A stretch of 49,469 bases of DNA from an uncultured Chloroflexota bacterium (GCA_937870845.1 CALMZR010000408.1:1-49469), one strand, 5' to 3'; shown: positions 1 through 7,993, counted from the first letter of the stretch. The notes: generated from the sequence alone by a model not told the origin. Program-made: numbers and translations.

Positions 1-705
1 GAGTGCGATGGCATTGTAGATGATGCCGTGGGAGCCGCCCGAGAAATTGGCCAGCGCCACCGACAGCGGATAGGCCTTCTGGGTGGCGATGATGAGCGTG
101 AACAGATATTCGTTCATGGCGAAAATCGCGGCAATGACGGCGGCGGTGTAGGCGCCGGTCCCGTTGCCCGTGGCAGCCGTCTGCGTCAGGATCAGCGCCT
201 TGTTGGCCGCGAGGGTGCCGATCAGAACGATCTTGCTCTCGTCCGCCGCGTTGGTGAACACCGCAGCAGCCGCGAATTTGCCGGTATCACCGGTCTCGCC
301 GACGAGCAGCGTCGGCTGAGCGCCGGTGCCATTGGCAAAGACGGTGGTGACGTGGATGACAATCTGCACCACTCGATCGACAGGCGCCGCAGCGAGCAGC
401 GTGGCGGTACCGGCGGCGGTTTCAAGGTAGCTGGCGATCGCACCCTTGGCGCTCTCGCTCGACGTGGGGAAATCGACGGCCGCGGTGGTGAAGGACAGTG
501 AGCCTGCGGCGCAGATAATGGCGTGCTTGGTGGGGACGCCATAGGGCCCGACGACAACCGTCTCGTCGGCGGCGATCGCGGTGTTGGCCTCATCGAGGTC
601 CTTGTGATGGACAGAGCCGGCACTGCCGGCCGCGGCCACGATGGTGATCGCTTCCCGGGCGGCAAGATGCACCCACTCGGTTCGGCCCTGATCGACGGTG
701 GTCAT
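1..705 (-). CDS. Partial chimeric ORF: phage-structural-like N-part running into sugar ABC permease-like tail
   Basis: An open frame runs from ATG at 705 to the window edge (235 codons, no stop), preceded by a GAGGA ribosome site. Residues 1 to about 190 are rich in Ala, Thr and Gly and beta-prone, with a segment ([20 protein letters not shown]) of the kind seen in phage virion or decoration proteins. From about residue 194 the protein reads [20 protein letters not shown] and continues with ANFSGG, which resembles the C-terminal part of MalG-type sugar ABC transporter permeases. I do not know a family that joins these two parts. The frame is unbroken across the join, so it is either a real in-frame fusion caused by recombination or an assembly chimera near a contig end. 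The function of either part is inferred only from sequence style. Confidence 0.5.
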   Translation of the reverse strand, partial: MTTVDQGRTEWVHLAAREAITIVAAAGSAGSVHHKDLDEANTAIAADETVVVGPYGVPTKHAIICAAGSLSFTTAAVDFPTSSESAKGAIASYLETAAGTATLLAAAPVDRVVQIVIHVTTVFANGTGAQPTLLVGETGDTGKFAAAAVFTNAADESKIVLIGTLAANKALILTQTAATGNGTGAYTAAVIAAIFAMNEYLFTLIIATQKAYPLSVALANFSGGSHGIIYNAIAL

Positions 706-729
706 TGGTCAGTCCTCGGTTTTTGGGGG

Positions 730-915
730 TTATGCGGCGGGAGGTTCTGCAGCCTCTTCGGCACGACGGTGCCTCTCGCGCCGACGACGATCGCATCGAA
801 GACCATGGCTCGGCCGATCCCCTGTTCCTCGCGTCCCCTGTCGCCAAGCTACGCGCCGCGAACCGTGGTGCCCAGGAGCGGTACCGTCAGGCCGCCGCCT
901 CCATGGACCGGACGC
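730..915 (-). pseudogene. Possible 3' remnant of a phage-like gene
   Basis: A minus-strand frame ends at TAA (730-732), 24 bases before the ATG at 705, with an Arg/Glu/Ala-rich end ([11 protein letters not shown]). This compact spacing fits a phage operon in which it precedes the gene at 705. Its 5' part would be lost where modB-like sequence begins on the other strand near 915. No domain can be named and the coding status is uncertain. Confidence 0.25.
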
Positions 916-1153
916 CAGCGTCAAGGCGCCGGTGCTGGCCTGGGCGCGGGCGCTGGGCGAGTTCGGGGCGACGATCATGTTCGCGGGCAGCTTTCCGGGG
1001 GTGACGCAGACGATGCCGCTGGCGATCTACGGCCGTTTTGGGGCGGGCGATTTGCCGGCGGCGTTGTTGTTGTCGGTAGTGCTGCTGATGGCGTCGCTGG
1101 TGGTGTTGGTTGGGGTGCGGGTGGCTGGGGGGCGGGTGCGCGGGGGTGTCTGA
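915..1153 (+). pseudogene. modB remnant: C-terminal part of molybdate ABC transporter permease
   Basis: The plus-strand frame ending at TGA 1151-1153 encodes about 75 residues starting [20 protein letters not shown] and followed by [15 protein letters not shown]. This is the highly conserved last third of ModB, the molybdate permease, including the LGEFGAT signature and one final membrane helix. Nothing upstream continues the ModB frame: the sequence left of about 915 is unrelated and reads better on the minus strand. So this is a 5'-truncated copy, broken at the same junction as the phage-like segment. It is distinct from the complete tungstate permease at 21096-21806. No start codon of its own is credible. 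Confidence 0.7.
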
Positions 1154-1185
1154 GCGATGTGCGGCCGGCTTTATGGAGACGGATC

Positions 1186-1428
1186 ATGGAGTACAACCTG
1201 TGGGACGTGGAAGTGGGCAAGCAGCTTGGCCACTTCACGGAAGAACGAGACGCCCTGCATCTGGTGAGAAAGCTCGTTGCGCACTACGGTGACGAGTACG
1301 CTCACGATCTGGGCCTTGGCCGCAAAACCGATGGCGTGGACATCCTGGAGCCGCTTTCGGGAGCCGCTCTTCTGGCGCGCATGCGCGAGGTTATCCCTGC
1401 TCCTGACCCCCTCAACGATCGCCAGTAG
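1186..1428 (+). CDS. Small conserved-looking hypothetical protein (80 aa)
   Basis: The ORF starts at ATG 1186, 32 bases after the modB remnant stop, with a weak GGAGAC site upstream. The protein is acidic and soluble with no membrane segment. It begins MEYNLWDVEVGKQLG and ends with an LEPLSGAALLARMRE helix, and it looks like one compact alpha/beta domain. I recall similar small proteins of unknown role in Thermomicrobia-like genomes, but cannot verify this here. A toxin-antitoxin pair follows convergently, yet nothing in the sequence links this protein to it. Function unknown. Confidence 0.55.
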   Translation: MEYNLWDVEVGKQLGHFTEERDALHLVRKLVAHYGDEYAHDLGLGRKTDGVDILEPLSGAALLARMREVIPAPDPLNDRQ

Positions 1429-1577
1429 GTCGCGGCTGTTCTGGGGCGTTTAATCTGACGCCGCGGTGAAGGTCTGGTTTGTCCACGCCTGGACCGAGGC
1501 TGGCGGCATCTTGCTCCCCGGTCATGATCAAGCGCGGAACGGAGAGACGTTCGGCGTGACACGACGCCGTAAGCGCG

Positions 1578-1841
1578 TTAAGGATTCGCCGCATCGTGCG
1601 CCGCGCACGCGAGCGCGGCATGTTTGACAAAGCGATGCACGCTCATGGATCGGGCCTGCGCGGCGGCTTCGAGGCGCGCAATCTCGCGGCCAGTGATCTC
1701 TATCTCCAGAACAATGCGAGGATCGGAAACTGGCACGCCAACCTCCGCGTGCTCCCAATCCCAGCGCGCTGGGTTCATCAGTTCGCGTTCTTCATCGTCG
1801 AGCGGCGCCTCCAGAGACTCGTAGCGACTAGTGTCAGTCAT
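1578..1841 (-). CDS. BrnA/CopG-like antitoxin (87 aa)
   Basis: Start ATG 1841 was chosen over longer frames because GAAGGA lies just upstream and the ORF then begins 13 bases after the stop of the 1855-2133 toxin-like gene. The N-terminal half is acidic and Asp/Glu/Pro-rich (LDDEERELMNPARWDWEHAE). The C-terminal half (EIEITGREIARLEAAAQARS, then MSVHRFVKHAAL) resembles a ribbon-helix-helix DNA-binding segment. Antitoxins of the BrnA type bind the partner toxin and repress the shared promoter. The toxin-first gene order matches BrnT-BrnA. Antitoxin function is inferred from this context and layout. Confidence 0.55.
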   Translation of the reverse strand: MTDTSRYESLEAPLDDEERELMNPARWDWEHAEVGVPVSDPRIVLEIEITGREIARLEAAAQARSMSVHRFVKHAALACAAHDAANP

Positions 1842-1854
1842 CGTGCGTCCTTCC

Positions 1855-2133
1855 TCACCGTAGCTTGGCGGCTTCACCCGGCTTACACGGCCAAGCGGTG
1901 ATTGCCCGCCAAGTGTACGGGTCATCGGTGGGCAATTCAGGAATGGTAAGGCATCGCCCCTGATCGTCTCGCCCGATAAGTACGCGATCAGCGGCGCGAT
2001 CGGCACGATCGCGGATGACCACGTAGGGGTTGGCGAGGACTTGAAAAGCGCGCCAAGTATCGATGCCGTGGCGCCACATTTTGTCCCGAGCCCGTTCACT
2101 GATTAGGAGTCGGGCGATGGTTGGTTGGGGCAT
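1855..2133 (-). CDS. BrnT-like toxin (92 aa)
   Basis: Start ATG 2133 has GGAG eight bases upstream; a longer frame to 2205 lacks this. The protein has an N-terminal helix (LLISERARDKMWRHGIDTWR), a middle strand (NPYVVIRDRADR) and a C-terminal pattern of the form LIGRDDQGRCLTIPELPTDD then WRAITAWPC. This arrangement is that of BrnT and related RelE-fold proteins, which act as RNA-cleaving toxins. It is first in a two-gene operon with the ribbon-helix-helix-like partner. Nuclease activity is assumed from family resemblance; no catalytic residue can be assigned with certainty. Confidence 0.55.
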   Translation of the reverse strand: MPQPTIARLLISERARDKMWRHGIDTWRAFQVLANPYVVIRDRADRAADRVLIGRDDQGRCLTIPELPTDDPYTWRAITAWPCKPGEAAKLR

Positions 2134-2305
2134 CGGGCACGCTCCGGACGGTTTCGATTCAATCCGAGCGAGCTTGCGCCGATTCGCGCCGCCGACGCCG
2201 GTCAATAGCTACAAGACCTCGCCTCCAATGCGGGCAACCTGCCTCATCGTGTTCAGTGCGCCTTCGCGCTTCCAACGCCTCCGCGCGTCGCGCGCCGTTT
2301 GCGGG

Positions 2306-4222
2306 TCAGTCGTCCCGTCGAGACCGAAACCGGGGCGAGCCGCCGCGGTCGGGGCGGTCGGAGCGTTCGTAGCGGCGGGGGGGGCGGTTGTCGCCGTCGC
2401 GGGTGGTGCGGGCGCCGCCGACGCAGGGCGGGCGGTCGCCGCGGCCGGGCGGGCGGTCGCCGCGGCCCGGAGGACGGCCGCCGCGGAAGCCGCCACGGTC
2501 GCCGCCGCGGTCGCCGCCGCTGGGGGCGCCGTCGACGCGGGCGACCTCGGCGTTGACCGGGCGACCCTTGATCTTGGCCCCGCGCATGGCGACCAGGACG
2601 CGGTCGACGAACTCTTGCGGGATGTCGACGAACGTGTAGTCGTCGAAGATGTCGATGGCGCCGATGGCGCGGCCGGGGATGCCGGCCTCGTTGGCGATGG
2701 CTCCGACGAAGTCCTGCGGGCGGGCGCCCTGGTTGCGGCCGACGTTGATGAAGAGGCGGACCATGCCGGCCTCGCTGCGCGGGCCGCGCTTGGGCGGAGC
2801 CACCGAGGCGAAGGTGGCGATGTCGTCTTCCTGCTGTTCGGGGGTGGTGGTGCGGCCGGTCTCCTCGGCGTAGAGCTTGAGGATGGCGGCGGCGACCTCG
2901 GCGGAGTCGTGCTCGTCGGCGAGGTCGTTGATGGTGTCGAGGTAGCCCGCGTACCCGTCGTCGGGGGCTTCGAGCACGGCGCGGATTTGCGACTTCAGGG
3001 CGTCGCGCCGGCGCTCGGCGACATCGGCCAGGGTGGGCAGGCGGCGCGGCTCGATGCGGGCGCGGGTGGTGCGCTCGATCTGGCGCAGCCAGCGCACCTC
3101 GCGCGGGGTGATGAGGGTGATGGCTTCCCCGGTGCGGCCGGCGCGGCCGGTGCGGCCGATGCGGTGGACGTAGGCTTCGGCGCTCTCCGGGATGTCGTAG
3201 TTGATGACGTGGGAGACGTCGGGGATGTCGAGCCCGCGGGCGGCGACTTCGGTGGCGATGAGAATCTCCGCCTGTCCGCTGCGGAAGCGGCGCATGACCC
3301 GGTCCCGCTGCGCCTGGGAGAGATCGCCGTGGATCGTCTCCACCCCGTAGCCGCGGGCCATGAGCGCCTCGCCCAGTTCGTCGACGCCCGCTTTGGTGCG
3401 GCAAAAGATCATCGCCGACTGCGGCGTCTCGGCGTCGAGGATGCGGGTGAGGGCGTCGGTCTTGCGCGCCCGCGGCACCTCGTAGGACGACTGCCGGACC
3501 TCCGGCACCGTCATCTCCTTGCCGGCGACAGTGATGCGCTGGGCGTCGTGCATGTAGCGCTGGGCGAGGGAGGCGATGCGCGGCGGCATAGTGGCCGAGA
3601 AGAGGGCCATCTGCCGCTCCTGCGGGATCTGCTCCATGATCCACTCGATGTCCTCGATGAAGCCCATGTCGAGCATCTCGTCGGCCTCGTCGAGGACGAA
3701 GAAGCGGACGTCGTCGAGCTTGAGGGTGCCACGGCGCATGTGGTCCATGACCCGTCCCGGCGTGCCGACGACGATCTGCACGCCGCGCTGGAGGCCGCGA
3801 AACTGACGTTCGTAGGGCTGGCCGCCGTAGATGGGGAGGGTGTCGACCTCCTTGTGGCGGCCGTACTTGTGCAACGCCTCGGCGACCTGGATGGCCAGCT
3901 CGCGGGTGGGGGCCAGGATGAGGGCCTGCACGGAGCGTTGGCGGGGGTCGATGGCCTCGATGATGGGCAGGCCGAAGGCGGCGGTCTTGCCGGAGCCAGT
4001 CTGGGCCTGGGCGATGACGTCGCGTCCGTCGAGCAGGACGGGGATGGTCTCGATCTGGATCGGGGTCGGGGCTTCGTAGCCGACGTCCTTGATCGAGCGG
4101 AGCAGCGCGGCGTTGAGACCGAGGTCTTCGAAGGTCGGCCCCTCGGGCTCGGCCACGGCGACGGCGCCGTTGGGGTCGGTCGCCGCGTCGGCGGCGGAAT
4201 CGGTTGCGGTTACGTCGGTCAC
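2306..4222 (-). CDS. deaD: DEAD-box ATP-dependent RNA helicase with DbpA-type RNA-binding domain and RGG tail
   Basis: This cytoplasmic helicase unwinds short RNA duplexes, typically in ribosome assembly and cold adaptation (CsdA/DeaD type). GTG 4222 is taken as the start because AGGAG lies seven bases upstream; the frame is open to 4285 but without such a site. In order: Q motif (APTPIQIETIP, ~55), Walker A AQTGSGKT (~75), PTRELA, DEAD box (~176), SAT (~207), HRIGRTGRAG (~352), a DbpA-like RNA-binding domain (VRLFINVGRNQGARPQDFVG, ~487-548), then an Arg/Gly/Asp-rich tail of about 75 residues (~560-638) with repeated PPGRGDR units. Length is 638 aa. The tail is the low-complexity, RNA-binding type. 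Long opposite-strand and out-of-frame ORFs here are shadows of its extreme GC bias. Confidence 0.95.
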   Translation of the reverse strand: MTDVTATDSAADAATDPNGAVAVAEPEGPTFEDLGLNAALLRSIKDVGYEAPTPIQIETIPVLLDGRDVIAQAQTGSGKTAAFGLPIIEAIDPRQRSVQALILAPTRELAIQVAEALHKYGRHKEVDTLPIYGGQPYERQFRGLQRGVQIVVGTPGRVMDHMRRGTLKLDDVRFFVLDEADEMLDMGFIEDIEWIMEQIPQERQMALFSATMPPRIASLAQRYMHDAQRITVAGKEMTVPEVRQSSYEVPRARKTDALTRILDAETPQSAMIFCRTKAGVDELGEALMARGYGVETIHGDLSQAQRDRVMRRFRSGQAEILIATEVAARGLDIPDVSHVINYDIPESAEAYVHRIGRTGRAGRTGEAITLITPREVRWLRQIERTTRARIEPRRLPTLADVAERRRDALKSQIRAVLEAPDDGYAGYLDTINDLADEHDSAEVAAAILKLYAEETGRTTTPEQQEDDIATFASVAPPKRGPRSEAGMVRLFINVGRNQGARPQDFVGAIANEAGIPGRAIGAIDIFDDYTFVDIPQEFVDRVLVAMRGAKIKGRPVNAEVARVDGAPSGGDRGGDRGGFRGGRPPGRGDRPPGRGDRPPCVGGARTTRDGDNRPPRRYERSDRPDRGGSPRFRSRRDD

Positions 4223-4403
4223 GTGGGGCTCCTGGGTGCGAACGCGCGGGGCGTCTGGGATAACCGCTTGCAGGGCGGGCGCCAAGGCGGCTTCGATACG
4301 AGAACTCTACCGCGAATTGGGCGCCCGGCGCGTGGGCGCGGCTTGGTCGTGCCATGCTGGAGTTGACGAAACCGGATGATCGGCGGAAGACGAAGGGGGA
4401 GTC

Positions 4404-4586
4404 ATGATCGCGCCCGTTTCGGATGCCGAGGCCGCGACGATGTCGCTGGACGACTACGGGCCGCTCGAGCCGCCGGTGGGGACCGCGCTCGACGGGCCGA
4501 TGACGTTTCCGCCGCATTGGACGGGGGTTTGGACGCTGGCGGCGCCGATGCGCAAGCTCTCCTGCACCTTCAGGTTGGGCGACTGA
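4404..4586 (+). CDS. Short ORF (60 aa), unrecognised, possibly a gene fragment
   Basis: ATG 4404 follows a strong purine-rich site (AAGGGGGAGTC), which is the main argument that it is translated. The product has no recognisable domain, a segment PMTFPPHWTGVWTLAAPMRK, and ends shortly after at TGA. The amino acid make-up is normal for a protein but the end is abrupt, so it could be the 5' remnant of a longer gene lost downstream, where a short tandem repeat and a GC-rich stretch begin. It lies divergent to the helicase and convergent with the LLM oxidoreductase gene. Confidence 0.35.
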   Translation: MIAPVSDAEAATMSLDDYGPLEPPVGTALDGPMTFPPHWTGVWTLAAPMRKLSCTFRLGD

Positions 4587-4623
4587 TACGAAACCCGGCT
4601 GATTGCCGGGACCAAGGCCGCAC

Positions 4624-4732
4624 CGGCGAAGCGTGCGAAGTGTGCGAAGTGTGCGAAGGCTACGGGACAGGGCCGGCGGGCGCCCTTCGGCCGCCGCGGG
4701 GCCGCCCCGGAATCCGCATGTCGGGGCGCTGA
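4624..4732. repeat. 9-bp tandem array plus GC-rich hairpin-prone stretch
   Basis: From about 4630 a 9-base unit (GTGCGAAGT) is repeated about three times, followed by a very GC-rich stretch of nested GGCCGGCGGGC/GGCCGCCGCGG segments that can fold into hairpins. It sits just past the stop of the minus-strand LLM gene and so could end its transcript. A very similar arrangement, a 9-bp array followed by GGCGGTCCGGCCGCCG, occurs at 40711-40780. Confidence 0.5.
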
Positions 4733-5518
4733 CTACGCGTTGAACCGGATCGAGTCGCGCCAGGCGAGCAGTTGCTCCACGGGGCCAAAATCGAACTCGG
4801 GCGGCGCCAACTCGACGATGAGGTGAGTGATGCCGTTGCGCAGGTAGTCCTCGGCGAGCGCCACGCGCGAGGTTTCGCGGAAGAGGATCGAGCGTTCGAT
4901 CTGCGCGGGGTCGCGGCCGACTTTGGCGCACCAGTCGTCGAGGATGCGGCTGAGGCGGCCGGCCTCGTCCGGGAGGCCGAAGCCGTTCCAGATGTCGGCG
5001 TGCTGGGCGACCAGGCGCAGCGTCACCTTTTCGCCTGTGCCGCCGATCATCAGCGGCAGGTGGCCGTTGACCGGGCCGGGGTTGAGCCTGGTCAGGCGGT
5101 CTGCGATGACCGGGAGCGCCGCCGCCAGGTCGCGCAGGCGGGCGGGGGCGTCCTTGAAGTCGTAGCCGTACTCCTCGTAGTCGCGCTGGTTCCAGCCGCT
5201 GCCGAGGCCGAGGATGAAGCGGCCGCCGGCGATGTGGTCGAGGGTGCGCGCCATGTCGGCGAGCAGGTTCGGGTTGCGGTAGGAGTTGCAGGCGACGAGG
5301 GGGCCGATGGTGGCGTGCTCGGTCGATTCGGCCATCGCTGCCAGGGTCGCGAAGCACTCGAAGTGCATGCCGTCGGGGTCGCCGTAGAGCGGGAAGAAAT
5401 GGTCCCAGGTCCAGATGGAATCGACGCCCATGGCGTCGGCGCGCTTCCAGGCATCCCGAAGCTGCGACATGGCGACGTGCTGGGGGGGGAGCTGCACCCC
5501 GACCTTGACCTCTGGCAC
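4733..5518 (-). CDS. LLM-class F420-dependent oxidoreductase
   Basis: A luciferase-like (alpha/beta)8-barrel flavin/F420 oxidoreductase of 261 aa, start GTG 5518 with AAAGGA upstream. Visible family features are the N-terminal [22 protein letters not shown] (the cofactor-proximal TWDH segment), [39 protein letters not shown] and [20 protein letters not shown]. These match the subgroup that uses coenzyme F420 rather than FMN. The substrate cannot be told from sequence. It is 18 bases downstream of the DsbA-like gene and probably co-transcribed with it; a thiol oxidoreductase and a deazaflavin enzyme together suggest general redox or detoxification work. Confidence 0.85.
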   Translation of the reverse strand: MPEVKVGVQLPPQHVAMSQLRDAWKRADAMGVDSIWTWDHFFPLYGDPDGMHFECFATLAAMAESTEHATIGPLVACNSYRNPNLLADMARTLDHIAGGRFILGLGSGWNQRDYEEYGYDFKDAPARLRDLAAALPVIADRLTRLNPGPVNGHLPLMIGGTGEKVTLRLVAQHADIWNGFGLPDEAGRLSRILDDWCAKVGRDPAQIERSILFRETSRVALAEDYLRNGITHLIVELAPPEFDFGPVEQLLAWRDSIRFNA

Positions 5519-5536
5519 GCGGAGTCCTTTCCTGGG

Positions 5537-6178
5537 TTAGTTCGACTCGGGAGCCGTGGCCCGATCCTGCACGGTTTGGCGCATCGCCGCCTGGATCGTC
5601 TCGGGCGGCTGGGCGCCGGAGAGAGCATAGCGGTTGTCGAAGACGAAGAAGGGGACGCCGGATACGCCCAGGCGCATGGCGTCCGCGATCGCCGCGGCGG
5701 TTTCGGCGACGCCTTCGTCGGAGCGGAGGCGGCGCAGGGTCTGCTCGCGGTCCATGCCGGCTGCCGCGGCGATGTCGGCCAGCGTCTCGAGGTCAGCGAC
5801 GTTCTTGCCTTCGTTGAAATAGGCGCGTTGCAAGCCGTCGACGACGGCCGTCTTGCGCTCCTCCGGGGCGAGCCAGACGAGGCGGTGGGCGTTTTCGGAC
5901 GGGGCGCGGATGGCGTCCACGAAGTTGAACTCGACGCCCGCGCGGCGGCCAGCCTGCTGGACGCGCTCGATCATGGCGGCGACGTTTTCCGGGCCGAACT
6001 TGTCCCGATAGAAGTCGGGCGTCGGGACGCCCGCAGCTGAAACGCCGCGGTCGAGGAGGAAGGGGCGCCAGGTGACGGTCACTGGTTCGCCGTCCCACTG
6101 GGCGAGGGCGGCTTCGAGGTTGGCCTTGCCGATGCGGCACCACGGGCAGGGGATGTCGTGGTAGACGTCGATGTGCAT
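5537..6178 (-). CDS. DsbA-family FrnE-like dithiol oxidoreductase
   Basis: A 213-residue cytoplasmic thioredoxin-fold protein with active-site CPWC at residues 11-14 directly after the first strand, an all-helical insertion, and the cis-Pro region GVSGVPFFVFDNRYALSGAQ near the C-terminus. This is the layout of FrnE and of 2-hydroxychromene-2-carboxylate isomerase relatives. There is no signal peptide, so unlike periplasmic DsbA it acts in the cytosol. Members reduce or isomerise disulfides and are linked to oxidative stress. It begins 12 bases after the stop of the antitoxin-like gene at 6190 and is followed closely by the LLM oxidoreductase, so the run is probably one transcript. Confidence 0.85.
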   Translation of the reverse strand: MHIDVYHDIPCPWCRIGKANLEAALAQWDGEPVTVTWRPFLLDRGVSAAGVPTPDFYRDKFGPENVAAMIERVQQAGRRAGVEFNFVDAIRAPSENAHRLVWLAPEERKTAVVDGLQRAYFNEGKNVADLETLADIAAAAGMDREQTLRRLRSDEGVAETAAAIADAMRLGVSGVPFFVFDNRYALSGAQPPETIQAAMRQTVQDRATAPESN

Positions 6179-6189
6179 GAGATTATGCC

Positions 6190-6564
6190 TCAGAGCAGGC
6201 CGTAACGGTCGTAAAGCCGCCTAATGTCGCTCACAATCGCCGTCGCCACATCGGCTGAAGGATTCGGTTCGGCGGCGCGTCTCCAAGCGGGATGGTGCTC
6301 CACCGCCAAGGCGATCAAGGGATAGATGTGGATTCCGATGACCGCCCCGGCATCAAGTTCGACTACCAGACCGGCATAATCTTCGTCGGGTGTGTTTATG
6401 AGCGCCACCGTCGCATCAAAATAGCGACGGTCGTCGAATCGAATCACGAGCTCGTCAGCGTAGGGTCCGTAAAGGATCCTCATCGACGAAGCCTCTGGGA
6501 GTGGGTCGGGCCAGACGGGATCCTCCCAGACCGCACGCTCTAGATGGTGCTTCTCGACGGCCAT
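6190..6564 (-). CDS. Putative antitoxin, DUF2283-like (124 aa)
   Basis: ATG 6564 is preceded by GGAG; the longer frame to 6672 lies inside the upstream gene. The middle has DELVIRFDDRRYFDATVALI and DEDYAGLVVELDAGAVIGIH, then YPLIALAVEHHPAW. A short beta domain that reports on how a ligand or partner sits (AGLVVELD..GxVIGIHI) is typical of DUF2283-like proteins often found next to small toxins. It overlaps the upstream gene (6540-6881) by 25 bases, so the two are translationally coupled. Antitoxin role is inferred only from this pairing and fold resemblance. Confidence 0.5.
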   Translation of the reverse strand: MAVEKHHLERAVWEDPVWPDPLPEASSMRILYGPYADELVIRFDDRRYFDATVALINTPDEDYAGLVVELDAGAVIGIHIYPLIALAVEHHPAWRRAAEPNPSADVATAIVSDIRRLYDRYGLL

Positions 6565-6881
6565 ATTGGCAACTCCCTTGGCGAGCGCTGGCTCACGATA
6601 TGCGCGGTGAAGACTTCCCCGGACCAACCAGCGGGATCTCGCGGGCGATAGTGGACGACGACGCGAAGCCAACGTCTCCCCGAGCCCTTATCGCGGTAGT
6701 GTATCTCCCGGTGCGCGAATGACTTGTCGTGAACAACTTCGTCGGCGAAGGTTACGGCATCCCGAACCTCGTGAATGCGGCCGGCCATGTAATCGTGCTC
6801 AAGTACAGCGTGGACCCACGCGGCATCCGTCAGTGCGACTGACCTCCCCAGCCGATCAACCGTCTCCCAGATGATCGCCAC
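6540..6881 (-). CDS. Putative toxin, PBECR/RelE-like small nuclease (113 aa)
   Basis: GTG 6881 (AGGGAG just upstream) is preferred; a TTG at 6905 is the alternative. The protein begins VAIIWETVDRLGRSVALTDA, then AAWVHAVLEHDYMAGRIHEV, a strand pair (AHREIHYRDKGSGRRWLRVV, VHYRPRDPAG) and ends SPRELPIWP. This order, helix with WxHxxxxH-like pattern (W, H and EHDYM), a helix predicting a pause (DAVTFADEVV), then HREIHYR, matches small nuclease-like proteins of the BECR superfamily in which a buried His and Arg are catalytic. It overlaps the 3' end of the Gfo/Idh gene and the antitoxin-like gene. Toxicity is a hypothesis. Confidence 0.5.
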   Translation of the reverse strand: MAIIWETVDRLGRSVALTDAAWVHAVLEHDYMAGRIHEVRDAVTFADEVVHDKSFAHREIHYRDKGSGRRWLRVVVHYRPRDPAGWSGEVFTAHIVSQRSPRELPIWPSRSTI

Positions 6882-7977
6882 TGTGCTCCCTGCCCTCTCC
6901 CGCAATCTCCGTCAACGTGATTGTGCGACCCTCGGCGGCGGAGCGATAGGCGGCGAAGACGGTCTGCAATGTGCCGAGGTTGTCGGCGCCGGAAGTGAGG
7001 GGCTTGCCTCCTGACTGGATGGCCTCCATGAGGGAGGCCATGGGGCCGACGAAGGCGTCGGGGATCCAGCGGGTGGAGAGCTGGGCGGGGAACCATTGGC
7101 GCGGTTCGCGGTTGGGTTGGTATTCGAGGGTGTCGACGCGGCCGGTGGGGTAGTCGTAGAGGAGGCCGAGCGTGCCGGTGATGATCCCCTCCGTGCCGAG
7201 GAAGCGGAAGCGGGCGTAGGCGTCGTCGCTCCAGTTGTGGTGGTTGACGTCGATGGTGACGCGGCGGTCGTCGGGGTAATGAAACACGGTGAGGGTGCGG
7301 GTCTCGCCGGTTTCGGGCTGATGCGGCCAGCGGTGGTGGAAGGAGGTGACGCGGTCGGGGTCGCCGAATAGGTGGCGCATGGCGTCCTGGTAGTGGATGC
7401 TGTGGTACATGATCTCCAGGCGTGGGGACTCGGCCATCCAGGGCCACATGTGCCACGGGGTGCGGATGCTGACCTCGACGCGGCAATCGGCCGGGATGCC
7501 CAGCGCGCCCTGCTCGATGAGCTGCCTGGAGACGCGGATGCCGGCGTCCCAGCGCATCTGCTGGTTGACGGCGAGCTTTACGCCGGCGTGGGCGGCCAGT
7601 GCGACCACGCGCACGGCGTCCTCGTAGCGATCCGCGAGCGGTTTCTGGCAGAGGAGATGCTTGCCGGCGGCGATGGCGCGGGCGGCGATCCCGGCCTGGG
7701 CCCAGGGGGTGACGGCGATGTCGACGATGGCGATGGCGGGGTCGGCCAGCAGCTCGTCGATCGAGGCGGCGACGCGGGGGATGTCGTGCTCGCGGGCGGT
7801 CCGGGCCGCCGTCTCCGGGTTCTGGTCGTAGCAGGCGAGGACGGAGAAGCCGGCGGCCGTGTAGGCCGGCAGGTGGGCGTAGTTGACGATGCCGCCGCAG
7901 CCGATGACGCCGATGGCGTAGTCGGTCTTGGGCGGGAGGGGGATGGCGTCGCTGACGGTGTAGCCGGCGAGGTTCAT
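6856..7977 (-). CDS. Gfo/Idh/MocA-family NAD(P)-dependent dehydrogenase
   Basis: A 373-aa cytoplasmic enzyme. The N-terminal Rossmann domain shows IGVIGCGGIVNYAHLPAYTA (~22-41), ATP-independent NAD(P)-binding loop GxGGxx, and the catalytic-domain entry motif AGKHLLCQKPLADRYEDAVR with the expected EKP-like Lys-Pro (QKP here). The second domain holds HSIHYQDAMRHLFGDPDRVT, where His and Asp are the usual substrate-site residues, and GxEGxITG. Such enzymes oxidise or reduce sugars and inositols; the substrate is not clear. The change of E to Q before KP is worth noting but is found in the family. It is upstream of the toxin-like gene, which overlaps its last codons. Confidence 0.85.
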   Translation of the reverse strand: MNLAGYTVSDAIPLPPKTDYAIGVIGCGGIVNYAHLPAYTAAGFSVLACYDQNPETAARTAREHDIPRVAASIDELLADPAIAIVDIAVTPWAQAGIAARAIAAGKHLLCQKPLADRYEDAVRVVALAAHAGVKLAVNQQMRWDAGIRVSRQLIEQGALGIPADCRVEVSIRTPWHMWPWMAESPRLEIMYHSIHYQDAMRHLFGDPDRVTSFHHRWPHQPETGETRTLTVFHYPDDRRVTIDVNHHNWSDDAYARFRFLGTEGIITGTLGLLYDYPTGRVDTLEYQPNREPRQWFPAQLSTRWIPDAFVGPMASLMEAIQSGGKPLTSGADNLGTLQTVFAAYRSAAEGRTITLTEIAGEGREHSGDHLGDG

Positions 7978-7993
7978 GGGGCGGGCTCCAGCT

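Noticed and set aside
1412-1630. Short minus-strand ORF of 72 codons between the small protein and the antitoxin
   Set aside because: Overlaps the antitoxin 3' end and the 1186-1428 gene, has no ribosome site and has an Arg-rich shadow composition.
2253-5357. Very long minus-strand ORF (1034 codons) and a 767-codon plus-strand ORF over the helicase gene
   Set aside because: Arg/Pro- or Gly/Val/Asp-rich shadow frames caused by high GC; the DEAD-box helicase and LLM enzyme explain the same DNA.
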